The notes beneath the pieces are model-generated. The model ran no database searches. It was not told the origin of the DNA and saw only the letters and a list, made by a program, of their open reading frames with translations. Position numbers and translations under genes: made by a program. Below, in pieces: positions 1 through 7,840 of a stretch of 26,026 bases of DNA. Source of the stretch: JBAXGW01 sp037139195 (GTDB lineage Bacteria > Bacteroidota > Bacteroidia > Bacteroidales > JAHJDW01). The DNA lies in assembly GCA_037139195.1 (NCBI GenBank), contig JBAXGW010000060.1:1-26026 (forward strand), in the 5' to 3' direction. Position 1 is the stretch's first letter, and every line of letters starts with the position of its first letter.

Positions 1-165
1 ATTAAAAGTTTCGTTTTCATCTGCTTATATTGTTATTTATCTGCTATTAACTAAAAAAACTTATCAAAATTAAAGATAGCTTTTAAAAAATGCTTCACAA
101 CTCAAAATTAATATTATAAACTCAATTTTAAACATAATCAATACGAAAGTACAAAAATAAATATG

Positions 166-173
166 TAATTTTG
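166..173 (+). promoter_or_regulatory. -7 promoter box of the SDR gene
   Basis: The octamer taattttg matches the Bacteroidota -7 consensus TAnnTTTG and ends 14 nt before the ATG at 188, which implies a very short leader. No clear -33 TTG is visible about 20 nt upstream. The rest of 1-187 is AT-rich and shows no open frame or RNA that I can support. Confidence 0.55.
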
Positions 174-187
174 AAAAAAATATATCA

Positions 188-895
188 ATGAATATTATTG
201 TTACAGGTGCAAGTAAAGGCATTGGTTTTGAATTAGTGAAAAAATTTGCTTCAAATGGTAATCATATTATTGTTGCAATTTCTCGAAATTCATTCTTGTT
301 GAATCAGTTGAAAAACGAATGTGTCATTATAAACCCAAATGCCAAAGTTTTTCCTATCGGGTTTGATTTAACATCAACTGAAATAAAAAATATTTTGCTT
401 CCAAAAATTCTTTCATGCATTAGCAATGTAGATATTTTAATTAATAATGCTGGATATTTGGTAAACAAACCTATAAATCAAACCACCGAAGAAGATTTAC
501 AAAGTGTTTTTGCCGCCAATTATTTCTCTGTATATCATCTGATTAAGCATTTAATACCGGTTTTTAATAAGGAAATTTCTCACATAGTGAATATCAGCAG
601 TATGGGTGGAGTTCAATCTTCAGCAAAATTTGTTGGACTTTCGGCTTATTCTGCTAGCAAAGCAGCTTTATGTAATTTAACCGAAACTTTTGCTGAAGAA
701 TTAAAAGACAAGAATATTCGGGTTAACTGCTTGGCTTTAGGAGCGGTTCAAACAGAAATGCTAAACAATGCTTTTCCTGGTTACAAAGCACAAATAAGTG
801 CAGAAGAAATGGCCGAATTTATTGCAAACTTTACTCTAACAGCCTCAAAAACAATGAATGGCAAAATAATTCCGGTATCGATTAGTACGCCGTAA
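188..895 (+). CDS. Short-chain dehydrogenase/reductase (SDR), substrate unknown
   Basis: A 235-residue cytosolic NAD(P)-dependent oxidoreductase of the classical SDR family. The Rossmann glycine motif TGASKGIG is at residues 6-13, NNAG at 86-89, the catalytic serine in NISS at about 138, and YSASK supplies Tyr154 and Lys158. The segment after the active site (RVNCLALGAVQTEM) is typical of the fold. Length and motifs match 3-oxoacyl-ACP reductase-like enzymes, but motifs alone do not fix the substrate, so no symbol is given. The ATG at 188 lies just behind a TAnnTTTG box. The TAA stop (893-895) directly abuts the nuoN stop on the other strand with no spacer and no terminator, so the two transcripts probably overlap. 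Confidence 0.9.
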   Translation: MNIIVTGASKGIGFELVKKFASNGNHIIVAISRNSFLLNQLKNECVIINPNAKVFPIGFDLTSTEIKNILLPKILSCISNVDILINNAGYLVNKPINQTTEEDLQSVFAANYFSVYHLIKHLIPVFNKEISHIVNISSMGGVQSSAKFVGLSAYSASKAALCNLTETFAEELKDKNIRVNCLALGAVQTEMLNNAFPGYKAQISAEEMAEFIANFTLTASKTMNGKIIPVSISTP

Positions 896-2284
896 CTATA
901 TAAAACTAAAAACACTCTCCAAAATCCATGGCATCGCACCTAAAACCAATGTAATTCCTAAAGACAACACCAATAAAATAATTAATTCAGGTGTTAGTGC
1001 TATTTTATAGCTAGATTTTTCATCTTTTGAAAACAAGATTTGAATTGGTTTCAAGTAATAATATACACCAACAGCAGATGCTAAAATTGCCAAAATCAAA
1101 ATTGCAACAAATCCGTTTCCTGCTAAGGGCAAAAACATATAAAACTTAGCCATAAAACCTGATAATGGAGGAATTCCAGCTAAAGAAAACAACGCAATGG
1201 TCATACAAACAGCTAAAAACTTGTTTTTATATGCTAAACCTTTTACTATTTCAAAAGCATCTTCATTGCCTGCTGGACTAATAGTTAATAAAACAGCAAA
1301 AATAGTGAATATCGATACGGAATATGAAACTGCGTAAAGAAACAAAGCATTTGCAGAATCTGTATCAAGAATTAAAATAGACAAAAGCATAAATCCGGTG
1401 TGTGCAATTCCTGAATAAGCAACTAATCTTTTAAATGTATTTTGCTTAGTAGCAATTAAACTGGCTATCACAAAAGATGCTACTGCAATAATTCCTATTG
1501 TTAATGCAAACTGAGATTTTACTCCATTGAAATAGAAAAAATACAAGCGATACAACGTAGCTACCGATGCAACCTTAGCAACTGTGGACATAAACGACGT
1601 AATTAGCATTGGCGAACCTTCATAAACATCGGGCGCCCAGAAATGAAATGGAACTGCTGCAACTTTAAAGAGCAATCCAACTGTTAACATAAGCGCACCT
1701 ACAACAAACATATTGCTTGGGGTATTATTTACAGAAACTAAATATTCCGAAATTTTATGAAAATCGAAACTAGCAGTCTGCCCGTATATTAAAGCAATTC
1801 CAAAAAGCATAATTCCTGTAGCAAACGAACCCATTAAGAAATATTTCATCGCAGCTTCATTCGAACTCAAACTAAATTTCTTACTTCCAGCTAAAACATA
1901 TAGCGGCAACGACATTATTTCAATTCCTAAAAACAAGGTAGTTAGATTTCCAAAAGATGTCATAATGAGCATTCCAACGGTAGAGAATACTAATAACACC
2001 GCAATTTCGTCGGCATGTGGAGCCTTAACCGAGCATTGCGACCAATACAAAAGAAAAGTCAAAAATGTCAGAAAAATCAATAATGCATTGAATCTAACAG
2101 AGAAAAAGTCGCTAATAACCATGTGATTAGCAAAATCGTGCTCAACAAAACAAAAACCAATATTAGCAGCAAAAGCTACTGTCAGTCCAAAAAAGGCAAT
2201 AATCAAACTAAGCTTAGGACGATTAGCAGCTCCTGCTAACATCATTAATACTCCGGTGATTGAGGTTATTATAATTGCTTCCAT
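896..2284 (-). CDS. nuoN: NADH-quinone oxidoreductase subunit N
   Basis: A 462-residue antiporter-like membrane subunit of complex I, part of the proton-pumping arm. It is almost entirely hydrophobic, with the expected 14 or so helices. Family signatures include EIMSLPLYVLAG (helix-breaking glutamate region), KVAAVPFHFWAPDVYEGSP (conserved lysine and the FHFWAPDVYEG signature) and FSLAGIPPLSGFMAKFYMF near the C-terminus. It is the last nuo gene. A 75-nt spacer with a repeat separates it from nuoM upstream, and its stop touches the stop of the SDR gene. The start is ATG at 2284, directly below the repeat. Confidence 0.95.
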   Translation of the reverse strand: MEAIIITSITGVLMMLAGAANRPKLSLIIAFFGLTVAFAANIGFCFVEHDFANHMVISDFFSVRFNALLIFLTFLTFLLYWSQCSVKAPHADEIAVLLVFSTVGMLIMTSFGNLTTLFLGIEIMSLPLYVLAGSKKFSLSSNEAAMKYFLMGSFATGIMLFGIALIYGQTASFDFHKISEYLVSVNNTPSNMFVVGALMLTVGLLFKVAAVPFHFWAPDVYEGSPMLITSFMSTVAKVASVATLYRLYFFYFNGVKSQFALTIGIIAVASFVIASLIATKQNTFKRLVAYSGIAHTGFMLLSILILDTDSANALFLYAVSYSVSIFTIFAVLLTISPAGNEDAFEIVKGLAYKNKFLAVCMTIALFSLAGIPPLSGFMAKFYMFLPLAGNGFVAILILAILASAVGVYYYLKPIQILFSKDEKSSYKIALTPELIILLVLSLGITLVLGAMPWILESVFSFI

Positions 2285-2291
2285 ATTTTTC

Positions 2292-2356
2292 GGTTCAGGG
2301 TTCAGGGTAAATGGTGCAAGGTATTTTCTTAATCCTTGAACCTTTCGCTCAGAACC
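2292..2356. repeat. GGTTCAGGG-type interspersed repeat, nuoM-nuoN spacer
   Basis: The left arm has GGTTCAGGG twice, then GGTGCAAGGT. The right arm has the inverse, CCTTGAACC and AGAACC. The arms are imperfect inverted copies around a short AT-rich centre. The same word family recurs in four other nuo spacers. Confidence 0.7.
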
Positions 2357-2359
2357 TTT

Positions 2360-3769
2360 TTATTTAATTATCAAATTTAATATTTCATTTATTGTTGATT
2401 CACTTATATTTAAGAGAAAGTTTGGATATATCCCAATGAAAACAACTATCAACATTACGATTGATAGAATCAAAGTTTCTCTTAGGTTGATATCTTTGAA
2501 AACAAGCGATTTATTTTTCAATTCTCCTAGCATTTTATACTGATACATTCTGAGCATATAAACTGCACCCAATATAATACCTGATGCTGAGAAGATTGCA
2601 AGCACCGAATGAGTTTTAAATATTCCTAAAAGCATCATAAATTCACTGATAAAACTTCCAGTAAGCGGAAGAGCAATTGAAGCAAGTGTTAGCAATAGGA
2701 ACATCAGCGCAAATCGAGGTGCTATACTTGCAATTCCACCTCCTTCATTGTTTTCTAAACGAGTTTCGTAGATATTTGCAATAAAGAATAAAGCTATTAC
2801 AATTATTCCGTGAGTAATAACTTGCAATGTGGCTCCCTGAATTGCATTTGAATTAGCAGAAAATATCGCCACTACCATTAAACCAGCGTGAGCCATAGAC
2901 ATATATGCAAAAAGCTTTTTCAGTTCAGTTTGTTTAATTGCAATTATAGACGCATAAAGGATTCCAATACTTGTCAAAATAGACAATCCAAATCCTAATT
3001 CATTTAGAGCTAAAGGACAGATAGGCAATAAGAAACGAAGCATTCCATAAATTGCCATTTTCATCATAACACCAGCCAAAACCATTGTTGCGCTCATTGG
3101 CGAACTAGAATATGTTGGTGCTTGCCAAGTATGAAATGGGAAAACAGGAATTTTTATGGCAAAGGCAACAAAGAAAGCAAAAAATATCCATATTTGCTCA
3201 GTTATCGACAAATTCAAACCGTAAAGTCCTGAAATGGAGAATGTTTGGCTTGCAGGCATCTTTGAATAAAGATAAATAAAGGCTCCAAGCATTAGCAAAC
3301 TTCCAAAAACTGTATAAATAAAGAACTTGTTCACAATTTTTTGAGTTAAATCTTTCCCCCAGAATCCACAAATAAAATACATTGGAATAAGCCCTAATTC
3401 CCAAAAAATATAAAATTGAACGGCATTGCTCGTTGTAAATACGGCTAATAGCGCAAAGAAGACAATAAATAATAGAGAATAATAAACATTTGAACGATTG
3501 TGATTTTCTGAAAACGAGCTCCAAATAACAAGAGGCGCAGCCAAACCAACTAAAAGCACAAAAATATATGAGAATCCATCCATTCTGAAATTTAAACTTC
3601 CAGTAATAACAGTATTTTCAGACAAGAAATTAGGGAGAAAAGTCAATACGCAAGCTAATATTGAAATAGCAAAACCCATTGACACATAATTCAACAGCTT
3701 TCTATCCTTGATAAACAAAGCAGTTACTGAAGCCAGAATTGGCAATATATATAGAATTTCTGTTTGCAT
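2360..3769 (-). CDS. nuoM: NADH-quinone oxidoreductase subunit M
   Basis: A 469-residue antiporter-like subunit of the complex I membrane arm. It shows FYIFWELGLIPMYF with the conserved glutamate at about residue 124, KIPVFPFHTWQAPTYSSSP with the conserved lysine, MAHAG, and a C-terminal LPLTGSFISEF segment, all NuoM hallmarks. Multiple hydrophobic helices run the whole length. The ATG at 3769 lies 2 nt after the nuoL stop, so the two are almost certainly translated from one message. A repeat-bearing spacer separates it from nuoN. Confidence 0.95.
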   Translation of the reverse strand: MQTEILYILPILASVTALFIKDRKLLNYVSMGFAISILACVLTFLPNFLSENTVITGSLNFRMDGFSYIFVLLVGLAAPLVIWSSFSENHNRSNVYYSLLFIVFFALLAVFTTSNAVQFYIFWELGLIPMYFICGFWGKDLTQKIVNKFFIYTVFGSLLMLGAFIYLYSKMPASQTFSISGLYGLNLSITEQIWIFFAFFVAFAIKIPVFPFHTWQAPTYSSSPMSATMVLAGVMMKMAIYGMLRFLLPICPLALNELGFGLSILTSIGILYASIIAIKQTELKKLFAYMSMAHAGLMVVAIFSANSNAIQGATLQVITHGIIVIALFFIANIYETRLENNEGGGIASIAPRFALMFLLLTLASIALPLTGSFISEFMMLLGIFKTHSVLAIFSASGIILGAVYMLRMYQYKMLGELKNKSLVFKDINLRETLILSIVMLIVVFIGIYPNFLLNISESTINEILNLIIK

Positions 3770-3771
3770 TT

Positions 3772-5661
3772 TTAGAACATTAAATTAAAAAACAAAATAA
3801 GCGCGATTCCCAAAATCATAACTAAAAGGTAAAATTCAGTATATCCATTTTGAATTAATCGAATAACTGAACCCGCTTGAACTACCAAATTGCCAAAACC
3901 ATTAACTATAGCATCAATCAGTTTTATTTCAATTACTTTATGGAACATATCCGAAAACCACATCATTGGTTTCACAAAAACGAAGTCGTAGATTTCATCT
4001 AACCAATATTTTTGTTCGAAAATCTTAAAGAAACGAGGATTTTCGCCCAAACCTTTTCCTTTCTTTACAAACAAATACCATGAGCTTAAAAACGCAACAG
4101 CAACAATTCCGACAGAAATAGCAATAAGCATAAGTTCTTCGCTAATATTTGCATGACTTGTATGACAAAGCACTGCGTTAGTTTTTTGAAAAACTGGTGA
4201 TAAATAGTCTTTTAGAATATGTCCCGACCCTAACCACTCTGGCAATCCAAGAATTCCACCAAAAATTGATAGAATAGCAAGGACAATCAATGGAATCAGC
4301 ATCGAGCTCGGAGACTCGTGAATATGTTTTTTGGTTTCTTCAGAACCTCTATATTTCCCAAGGAAAACAAGGAAATACACGCGAAACATATACAAGGTTG
4401 TCATCAAAGCTCCAGCAATTGCCATAATCCAAAGAATTGGATCGCTTTCAAAAAGTGAAGCTAGTATTTCATCTTTTGAAAAGAAGCCTGAAAATGGAGG
4501 AATTCCAGATATAGCAATTGTACCAATCAAGAAAACCAAAGAAGTAACTTTCAAATGTTTTCGCAAACCACCCATTTTTCTTAAATCTTGCTCTCCACTT
4601 AAAGCGTGAATAATACTACCGGCAGTTAAAAACAATAAAGCTTTGAAAAATGCGTGAGTTGTGAGATGAAACATGGCACCAGTAAAAGCTCCTACGCCAA
4701 GAGCGGCAAACATATAGCCAAGCTGACTAATTGTAGAATAGGCAAGTACTTTCTTAATATCATTTTGAAAAACAGCAATAGAAGCAGCAACTAGTGCAGT
4801 TATCATTCCTACATAACCTATCAAATGAAGAATGTCAGGCGTTAACACAAACAGAATACTAGAGCGAGCAATCATATAAATACCGGCAGTTACCATAGTT
4901 GCTGCGTGAATCAATGCCGAAACTGGAGTTGGACCCGCCATCGCATCGGGCAACCAAGTAAATAGAGGAATTTGAGCGCTCTTTCCTGTTGCACCAATAA
5001 AGAGCAACAAAGTAATCCAAGGCAAAGCTGGAATAGCTGTTTTTAAACTTGAATGATTAAATACAACACTGAATTCAAGGCTATTAAAATTAATATAGAT
5101 TAAGAACAACGCTGCCAATAAGGCTAAATCACCTATTCTATTCATTATAAATGCTTTCTTTGCAGCATTATTATATTCGTGATTTTTGAACCAAAAGCCA
5201 ATCAATAGATACGAACACAAACCAACGCCTTCCCAGCCGATAAACATAACCAAATAGTTACTTCCCATTACCAAAATCAGCATAAAAAAGACAAACAGAT
5301 TCAAATATGCAAAAAACCGACTAAATCCATTATCTTCCGACATATATCCAATTGAATATATGTGAATTAGAAAGCCAATTCCGGTTATTACAAGAAGCAT
5401 TATTGACGTCAATTGGTCAACAACGAGTCCAAATGAAACATTAAAATCGGTTGTGGCAACCCATTCAAATAATTTGAGCGAAATTGCTTCTTTAGTTTGA
5501 GCAATATTGAAAGTTAAAATTACCGAAAAGACGAATGGAATTAGGATGCACAAACTGGCAATTGTTCCAATAAGCTTTTTGGGCAACTGATTCCACGAAA
5601 GTCCTGAGACAAGAAAGCCGACAAACGGGAATAGTAAAATAAGAGCTAAATATAAGTTCAT
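3772..5661 (-). CDS. nuoL: NADH-quinone oxidoreductase subunit L
   Basis: A 629-residue, most distal antiporter-like subunit of complex I. It has MFIGWEGVGLCSYLLIGFWF (conserved glutamate), GATGKSAQIPLFTWLPDAM, GPTPVSALIHAATMVTAG, STISQLGYMF and SGIPPFSGFFSKDEI, the diagnostic NuoL blocks. The C-terminus ends with a hydrophobic segment consistent with the long lateral helix and final membrane anchor. Length is normal for the family (about 600-650). It starts 1 nt after the nuoK stop and ends 2 nt before the nuoM start, which indicates tight coupling. Confidence 0.96.
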   Translation of the reverse strand: MNLYLALILLFPFVGFLVSGLSWNQLPKKLIGTIASLCILIPFVFSVILTFNIAQTKEAISLKLFEWVATTDFNVSFGLVVDQLTSIMLLVITGIGFLIHIYSIGYMSEDNGFSRFFAYLNLFVFFMLILVMGSNYLVMFIGWEGVGLCSYLLIGFWFKNHEYNNAAKKAFIMNRIGDLALLAALFLIYINFNSLEFSVVFNHSSLKTAIPALPWITLLLFIGATGKSAQIPLFTWLPDAMAGPTPVSALIHAATMVTAGIYMIARSSILFVLTPDILHLIGYVGMITALVAASIAVFQNDIKKVLAYSTISQLGYMFAALGVGAFTGAMFHLTTHAFFKALLFLTAGSIIHALSGEQDLRKMGGLRKHLKVTSLVFLIGTIAISGIPPFSGFFSKDEILASLFESDPILWIMAIAGALMTTLYMFRVYFLVFLGKYRGSEETKKHIHESPSSMLIPLIVLAILSIFGGILGLPEWLGSGHILKDYLSPVFQKTNAVLCHTSHANISEELMLIAISVGIVAVAFLSSWYLFVKKGKGLGENPRFFKIFEQKYWLDEIYDFVFVKPMMWFSDMFHKVIEIKLIDAIVNGFGNLVVQAGSVIRLIQNGYTEFYLLVMILGIALILFFNLMF

Positions 5662-5662
5662 A

Positions 5663-5992
5663 TTATCCTTTGAGTTTACTTAAGAAGTTAATATCTATTG
5701 TATGCGCATTGCGGAAAATCATAACTAGCAATGCTAAACCCACAGCTACCTCTGCAGCTGCAACTGTCATAATAAAGAAAACAAGCAATTGACCAGAAGT
5801 ATCATTATGATAAACTGCAAATGCGGCCAATAGCAAGTTTACTGAATTGAGCATAATCTCAATCGACATAAAAACGACAATGGCATTTCTTCTGATAAGA
5901 ACACCAGCAACACCAATAACAAACATTATGCTGCAAAGCCAAATGTAGGAATCGATTGAAATTGTTCTTAAAGCTGTAATTATATTTTCCAT
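5663..5992 (-). CDS. nuoK: NADH-quinone oxidoreductase subunit K
   Basis: A 109-residue, three-helix membrane subunit of complex I, homologous to MrpC. The buried glutamates of the proton pathway are visible: Glu45 in FMSIEIMLNSVNL and Glu81 in AAAEVAVGLAL. Length is typical (about 100). The ATG is at 5992. Upstream lies a 77-nt spacer with a CACAGAG repeat and then an unrelated gene, which displaces nuoK from nuoJ, its usual direct neighbour. Confidence 0.96.
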   Translation of the reverse strand: MENIITALRTISIDSYIWLCSIMFVIGVAGVLIRRNAIVVFMSIEIMLNSVNLLLAAFAVYHNDTSGQLLVFFIMTVAAAEVAVGLALLVMIFRNAHTIDINFLSKLKG

Positions 5993-6012
5993 AATTTAAT
6001 TATTTCTCTTTG

Positions 6013-6053
6013 TTTCACAGAGTTACTCAGAGTTTTCACGGAGTTTCACTGTG
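6013..6053. repeat. CACAGAGTTAC-type interspersed repeat, upstream of nuoK
   Basis: The spacer consists of successive variants of one short word: CACAGAGTTACTCAGAG, TTCACGGAG, TTTCACTGTG. On the coding strand these read as runs of AACTCTGTGAAAC-like units. A second copy lies in the nuoA-nuoB spacer at 17087-17124. Its dispersed character is inferred from these two copies. Confidence 0.6.
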
Positions 6054-6069
6054 TTTATTTATCTTCTTC

Positions 6070-6615
6070 TTACACTTGTTTATAAAATTCTTGATGATTT
6101 TTTACAACATCATTTTGGGTCATAGAACACAAAGTTTTATCATATAAGTCAATAAGCTTTCTCGCTGATTTTGGATTCTCTGGACTTCCAATCAATAAAT
6201 CTTTGCCTTCTATATCCCAACCATCAGGGCTTCTATTTGAATTTACCGGTTTAATTTTTTTATGTTCTTCCATTTTGGCACTAGGCATTCGTACAATTGC
6301 CAATTCCGTTTTGAGCACTTTTATCTTTTCGATAAACGTTTCCGAAAAACATTCTTTTGCTTGAGCAATAGTCCGTACTACTTCGTATGCACCTAATGTC
6401 CAAAACCAAGTCCAAGAAGAAGCATCACCAATCAATTTGGTATTAATCGTTTCGCCAAATCCTTTATCTAGATTTTCAACTATTTCGTCTGATAAGCTTA
6501 ATAATAAGTTATTCTTATCAGACAAGTAAAAAGAAAAAGTAATAAGAGGTTCTCTTTCTAGAATTTCAGCCCTAGTCGGGTTTACTAAACACTTAATATT
6601 TTTTCTATTCTTCAT
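6070..6615 (-). CDS. Hypothetical protein inserted between nuoJ and nuoK
   Basis: A 181-residue protein that I do not recognise. The start chosen is ATG at 6615 (MKNRKNIK). The open frame also runs upstream to a TTG at 6645, but that would add a stretch overlapping a TAnnTTTG box at 6630-6637. The protein is soluble, with no signal peptide or membrane helix. It has a Trp-rich WTWFWTLGAYEVVRT segment in the middle, followed by a long amphipathic helix and a Lys/Pro-rich loop (MEEHKKIKPVNSNRSPDGWD). It is not a complex I subunit. The gene lies 41 nt after nuoJ and 77 nt before nuoK in the same orientation, so it is probably co-transcribed, perhaps with its own promoter too. No catalytic motif is evident. 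Confidence 0.7.
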   Translation of the reverse strand: MKNRKNIKCLVNPTRAEILEREPLITFSFYLSDKNNLLLSLSDEIVENLDKGFGETINTKLIGDASSWTWFWTLGAYEVVRTIAQAKECFSETFIEKIKVLKTELAIVRMPSAKMEEHKKIKPVNSNRSPDGWDIEGKDLLIGSPENPKSARKLIDLYDKTLCSMTQNDVVKNHQEFYKQV

Positions 6616-6629
6616 ATAGCGACTTTTTT

Positions 6630-6637
6630 CAAACTTA
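6630..6637 (-). promoter_or_regulatory. Possible internal -7 box before the 181-residue gene
   Basis: On the minus strand TAAGTTTG matches TAnnTTTG and ends 14 nt before the ATG at 6615, the same distance seen for other starts in this window. No TTG is found at the expected -33 position, so this may be chance in AT-rich DNA. Confidence 0.3.
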
Positions 6638-6656
6638 GCATACAACTTCTATATTC

Positions 6657-7178
6657 TTACTCCTTGATTCCATTTTGAATTCTTTCCTCCTTCTTCCCAA
6701 TCATCAATGTTCCAACAATTGCCGATAAAAATAGCACCGAGGTTAATTCAAATGGAATTAGGAAATCAGTAAATAAAGCTTTTCCTAAATTTTTGATTAA
6801 TCCAATTTCTGTTTGAGCAGGTAATTCTAACATCTTAGTATCAAATCCTTTCAAACTTCCAACTAAAGTAATTCCAAATAAACATGCAGCTATTGTTACA
6901 ATTAATTTCATTAAGGCCGGTTTTTTAGGCTCTATTTCTTTATTCAAATTCAGAAGCATCACCACGAAAAGAAATAAGACCATAATTGCTCCAGCATAAA
7001 CGATAATATTTACAACTGCCAGAAATTGAGCATTTAGCAAAATATAATGTCCAGAAATAGCAAAAAATGCAATGATTAATCCAATTACGCTATTTACAGG
7101 TTTCTTAGTCATAATAACTATCAATGAAGATGTTATCAGAACAAAAGAAAGAAAATAAAAAAGTATCGATGCAAACAT
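6657..7178 (-). CDS. nuoJ: NADH-quinone oxidoreductase subunit J
   Basis: A 173-residue membrane subunit of complex I next to NuoH, NuoA and NuoK at the base of the membrane arm. Five hydrophobic helices are visible. The hallmark third-helix segment NAQFLAVVNIIVYAGAIMVLFLFVVMLLN, which carries the pi-bulge region in known structures, is present (residues about 49-77). Length fits the family. It is separated from nuoI by an 83-nt repeat-bearing spacer and from nuoK by an inserted gene. Confidence 0.95.
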   Translation of the reverse strand: MFASILFYFLSFVLITSSLIVIMTKKPVNSVIGLIIAFFAISGHYILLNAQFLAVVNIIVYAGAIMVLFLFVVMLLNLNKEIEPKKPALMKLIVTIAACLFGITLVGSLKGFDTKMLELPAQTEIGLIKNLGKALFTDFLIPFELTSVLFLSAIVGTLMIGKKEERIQNGIKE

Positions 7179-7187
7179 ATTTAATTT

Positions 7188-7262
7188 GGTTAATGGTGCA
7201 GGGTTAATGGTGCAGGGTGCTGATATTTATTACCTTTTACCCTGAACCTTTTACCTTTCACC
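7188..7262. repeat. GGTTAATGGTGCAGGG-type interspersed repeat, nuoI-nuoJ spacer
   Basis: The left arm carries GGTTAATGGTGCAGGG followed by a second GGTTAATGGTGCAGGG, a 15-16 nt tandem duplication. The right arm has the inverse words ACCTTTTACCCTGAACC and TTTTACCTTTCACC. It fills nearly the whole spacer. Same family as the repeats at 2292, 10327 and 11358. Confidence 0.75.
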
Positions 7263-7840
7263 TATTGTTTATTATGTTTTAAGTTTTTATTCTTTTTAAA
7301 ATCAATTACAGCTTGTGTTTGACGTTTTGAAATGTCAATTCTTTTATCTGGGTCAGCAGATTCAACAAGTTCTTCTTTGCCATAGATAAACTTATCACGC
7401 TTATAATCAGCTTTCACCATTGTTTGTGTAAGAAAAATTGCTTCTTTTGGACAAGCCTCTTCGCAAAACCCACAGAAAATACAACGAAGCATATTTATTT
7501 CATACTTTGAAGCGTATTTTTCTTCTCTGTATAAATTTTCTTCGCCTTGCTTTCTTTCTGCGGCAACCATTGTAATAGCTTCGGCAGGACAAGACAGTGC
7601 ACACAACCCACATGCGGTACAACGTTCACGACCTTCTTCATCTCGTTTCAGCACATGTCTGCCTCTATAAATATCAGAAAACTGACGAGTCTGCTCTGGA
7701 TATTGTATCGTAACCTTTTTCTTGAAAAGATGCGAAAATGTAATACCCATACCCTTGACAATAGCCGGAAGATACAACTTCTCAACCCAAGTCATGGTTT
7801 TGTTTGATACAATTTTTGATCTGTTTGTTAAATTATTCAT
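7262..7840 (-). CDS. nuoI: NADH-quinone oxidoreductase subunit I (two [4Fe-4S])
   Basis: A 192-residue ferredoxin-like subunit carrying clusters N6a and N6b, which relay electrons to NuoB. Two classical CxxCxxCxxxCP motifs are present: Cys74/77/80/84 in CTACGLCALSCP and Cys120/123/126/130 in CIFCGFCEEACP. The N-terminal amphipathic part (WVEKLYLPAIVKGMGITFSH) is the membrane-contact region. The chosen start is ATG at 7840, which overlaps the stop of the upstream regulator gene in the arrangement ATGAATAA. A GTG at 7855 is also in frame but less likely. Translation is therefore probably coupled to the inserted AlbA_2 gene, an unusual partner for nuoI. Confidence 0.95.
   Translation of the reverse strand: MNNLTNRSKIVSNKTMTWVEKLYLPAIVKGMGITFSHLFKKKVTIQYPEQTRQFSDIYRGRHVLKRDEEGRERCTACGLCALSCPAEAITMVAAERKQGEENLYREEKYASKYEINMLRCIFCGFCEEACPKEAIFLTQTMVKADYKRDKFIYGKEELVESADPDKRIDISKRQTQAVIDFKKNKNLKHNKQ

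Noticed and set aside
188..895. Naming the SDR fabG
   Set aside because: Generic SDR motifs only; no fatty-acid genes nearby.
3198..3524. Open frame of 108 codons overlapping nuoM
   Set aside because: Same strand, different frame inside a clear nuoM gene; composition is a frame shadow with no family features.
4331..4609. Plus-strand open frame opposite nuoL
   Set aside because: Antisense to conserved coding sequence, basic and featureless; no promoter box upstream.
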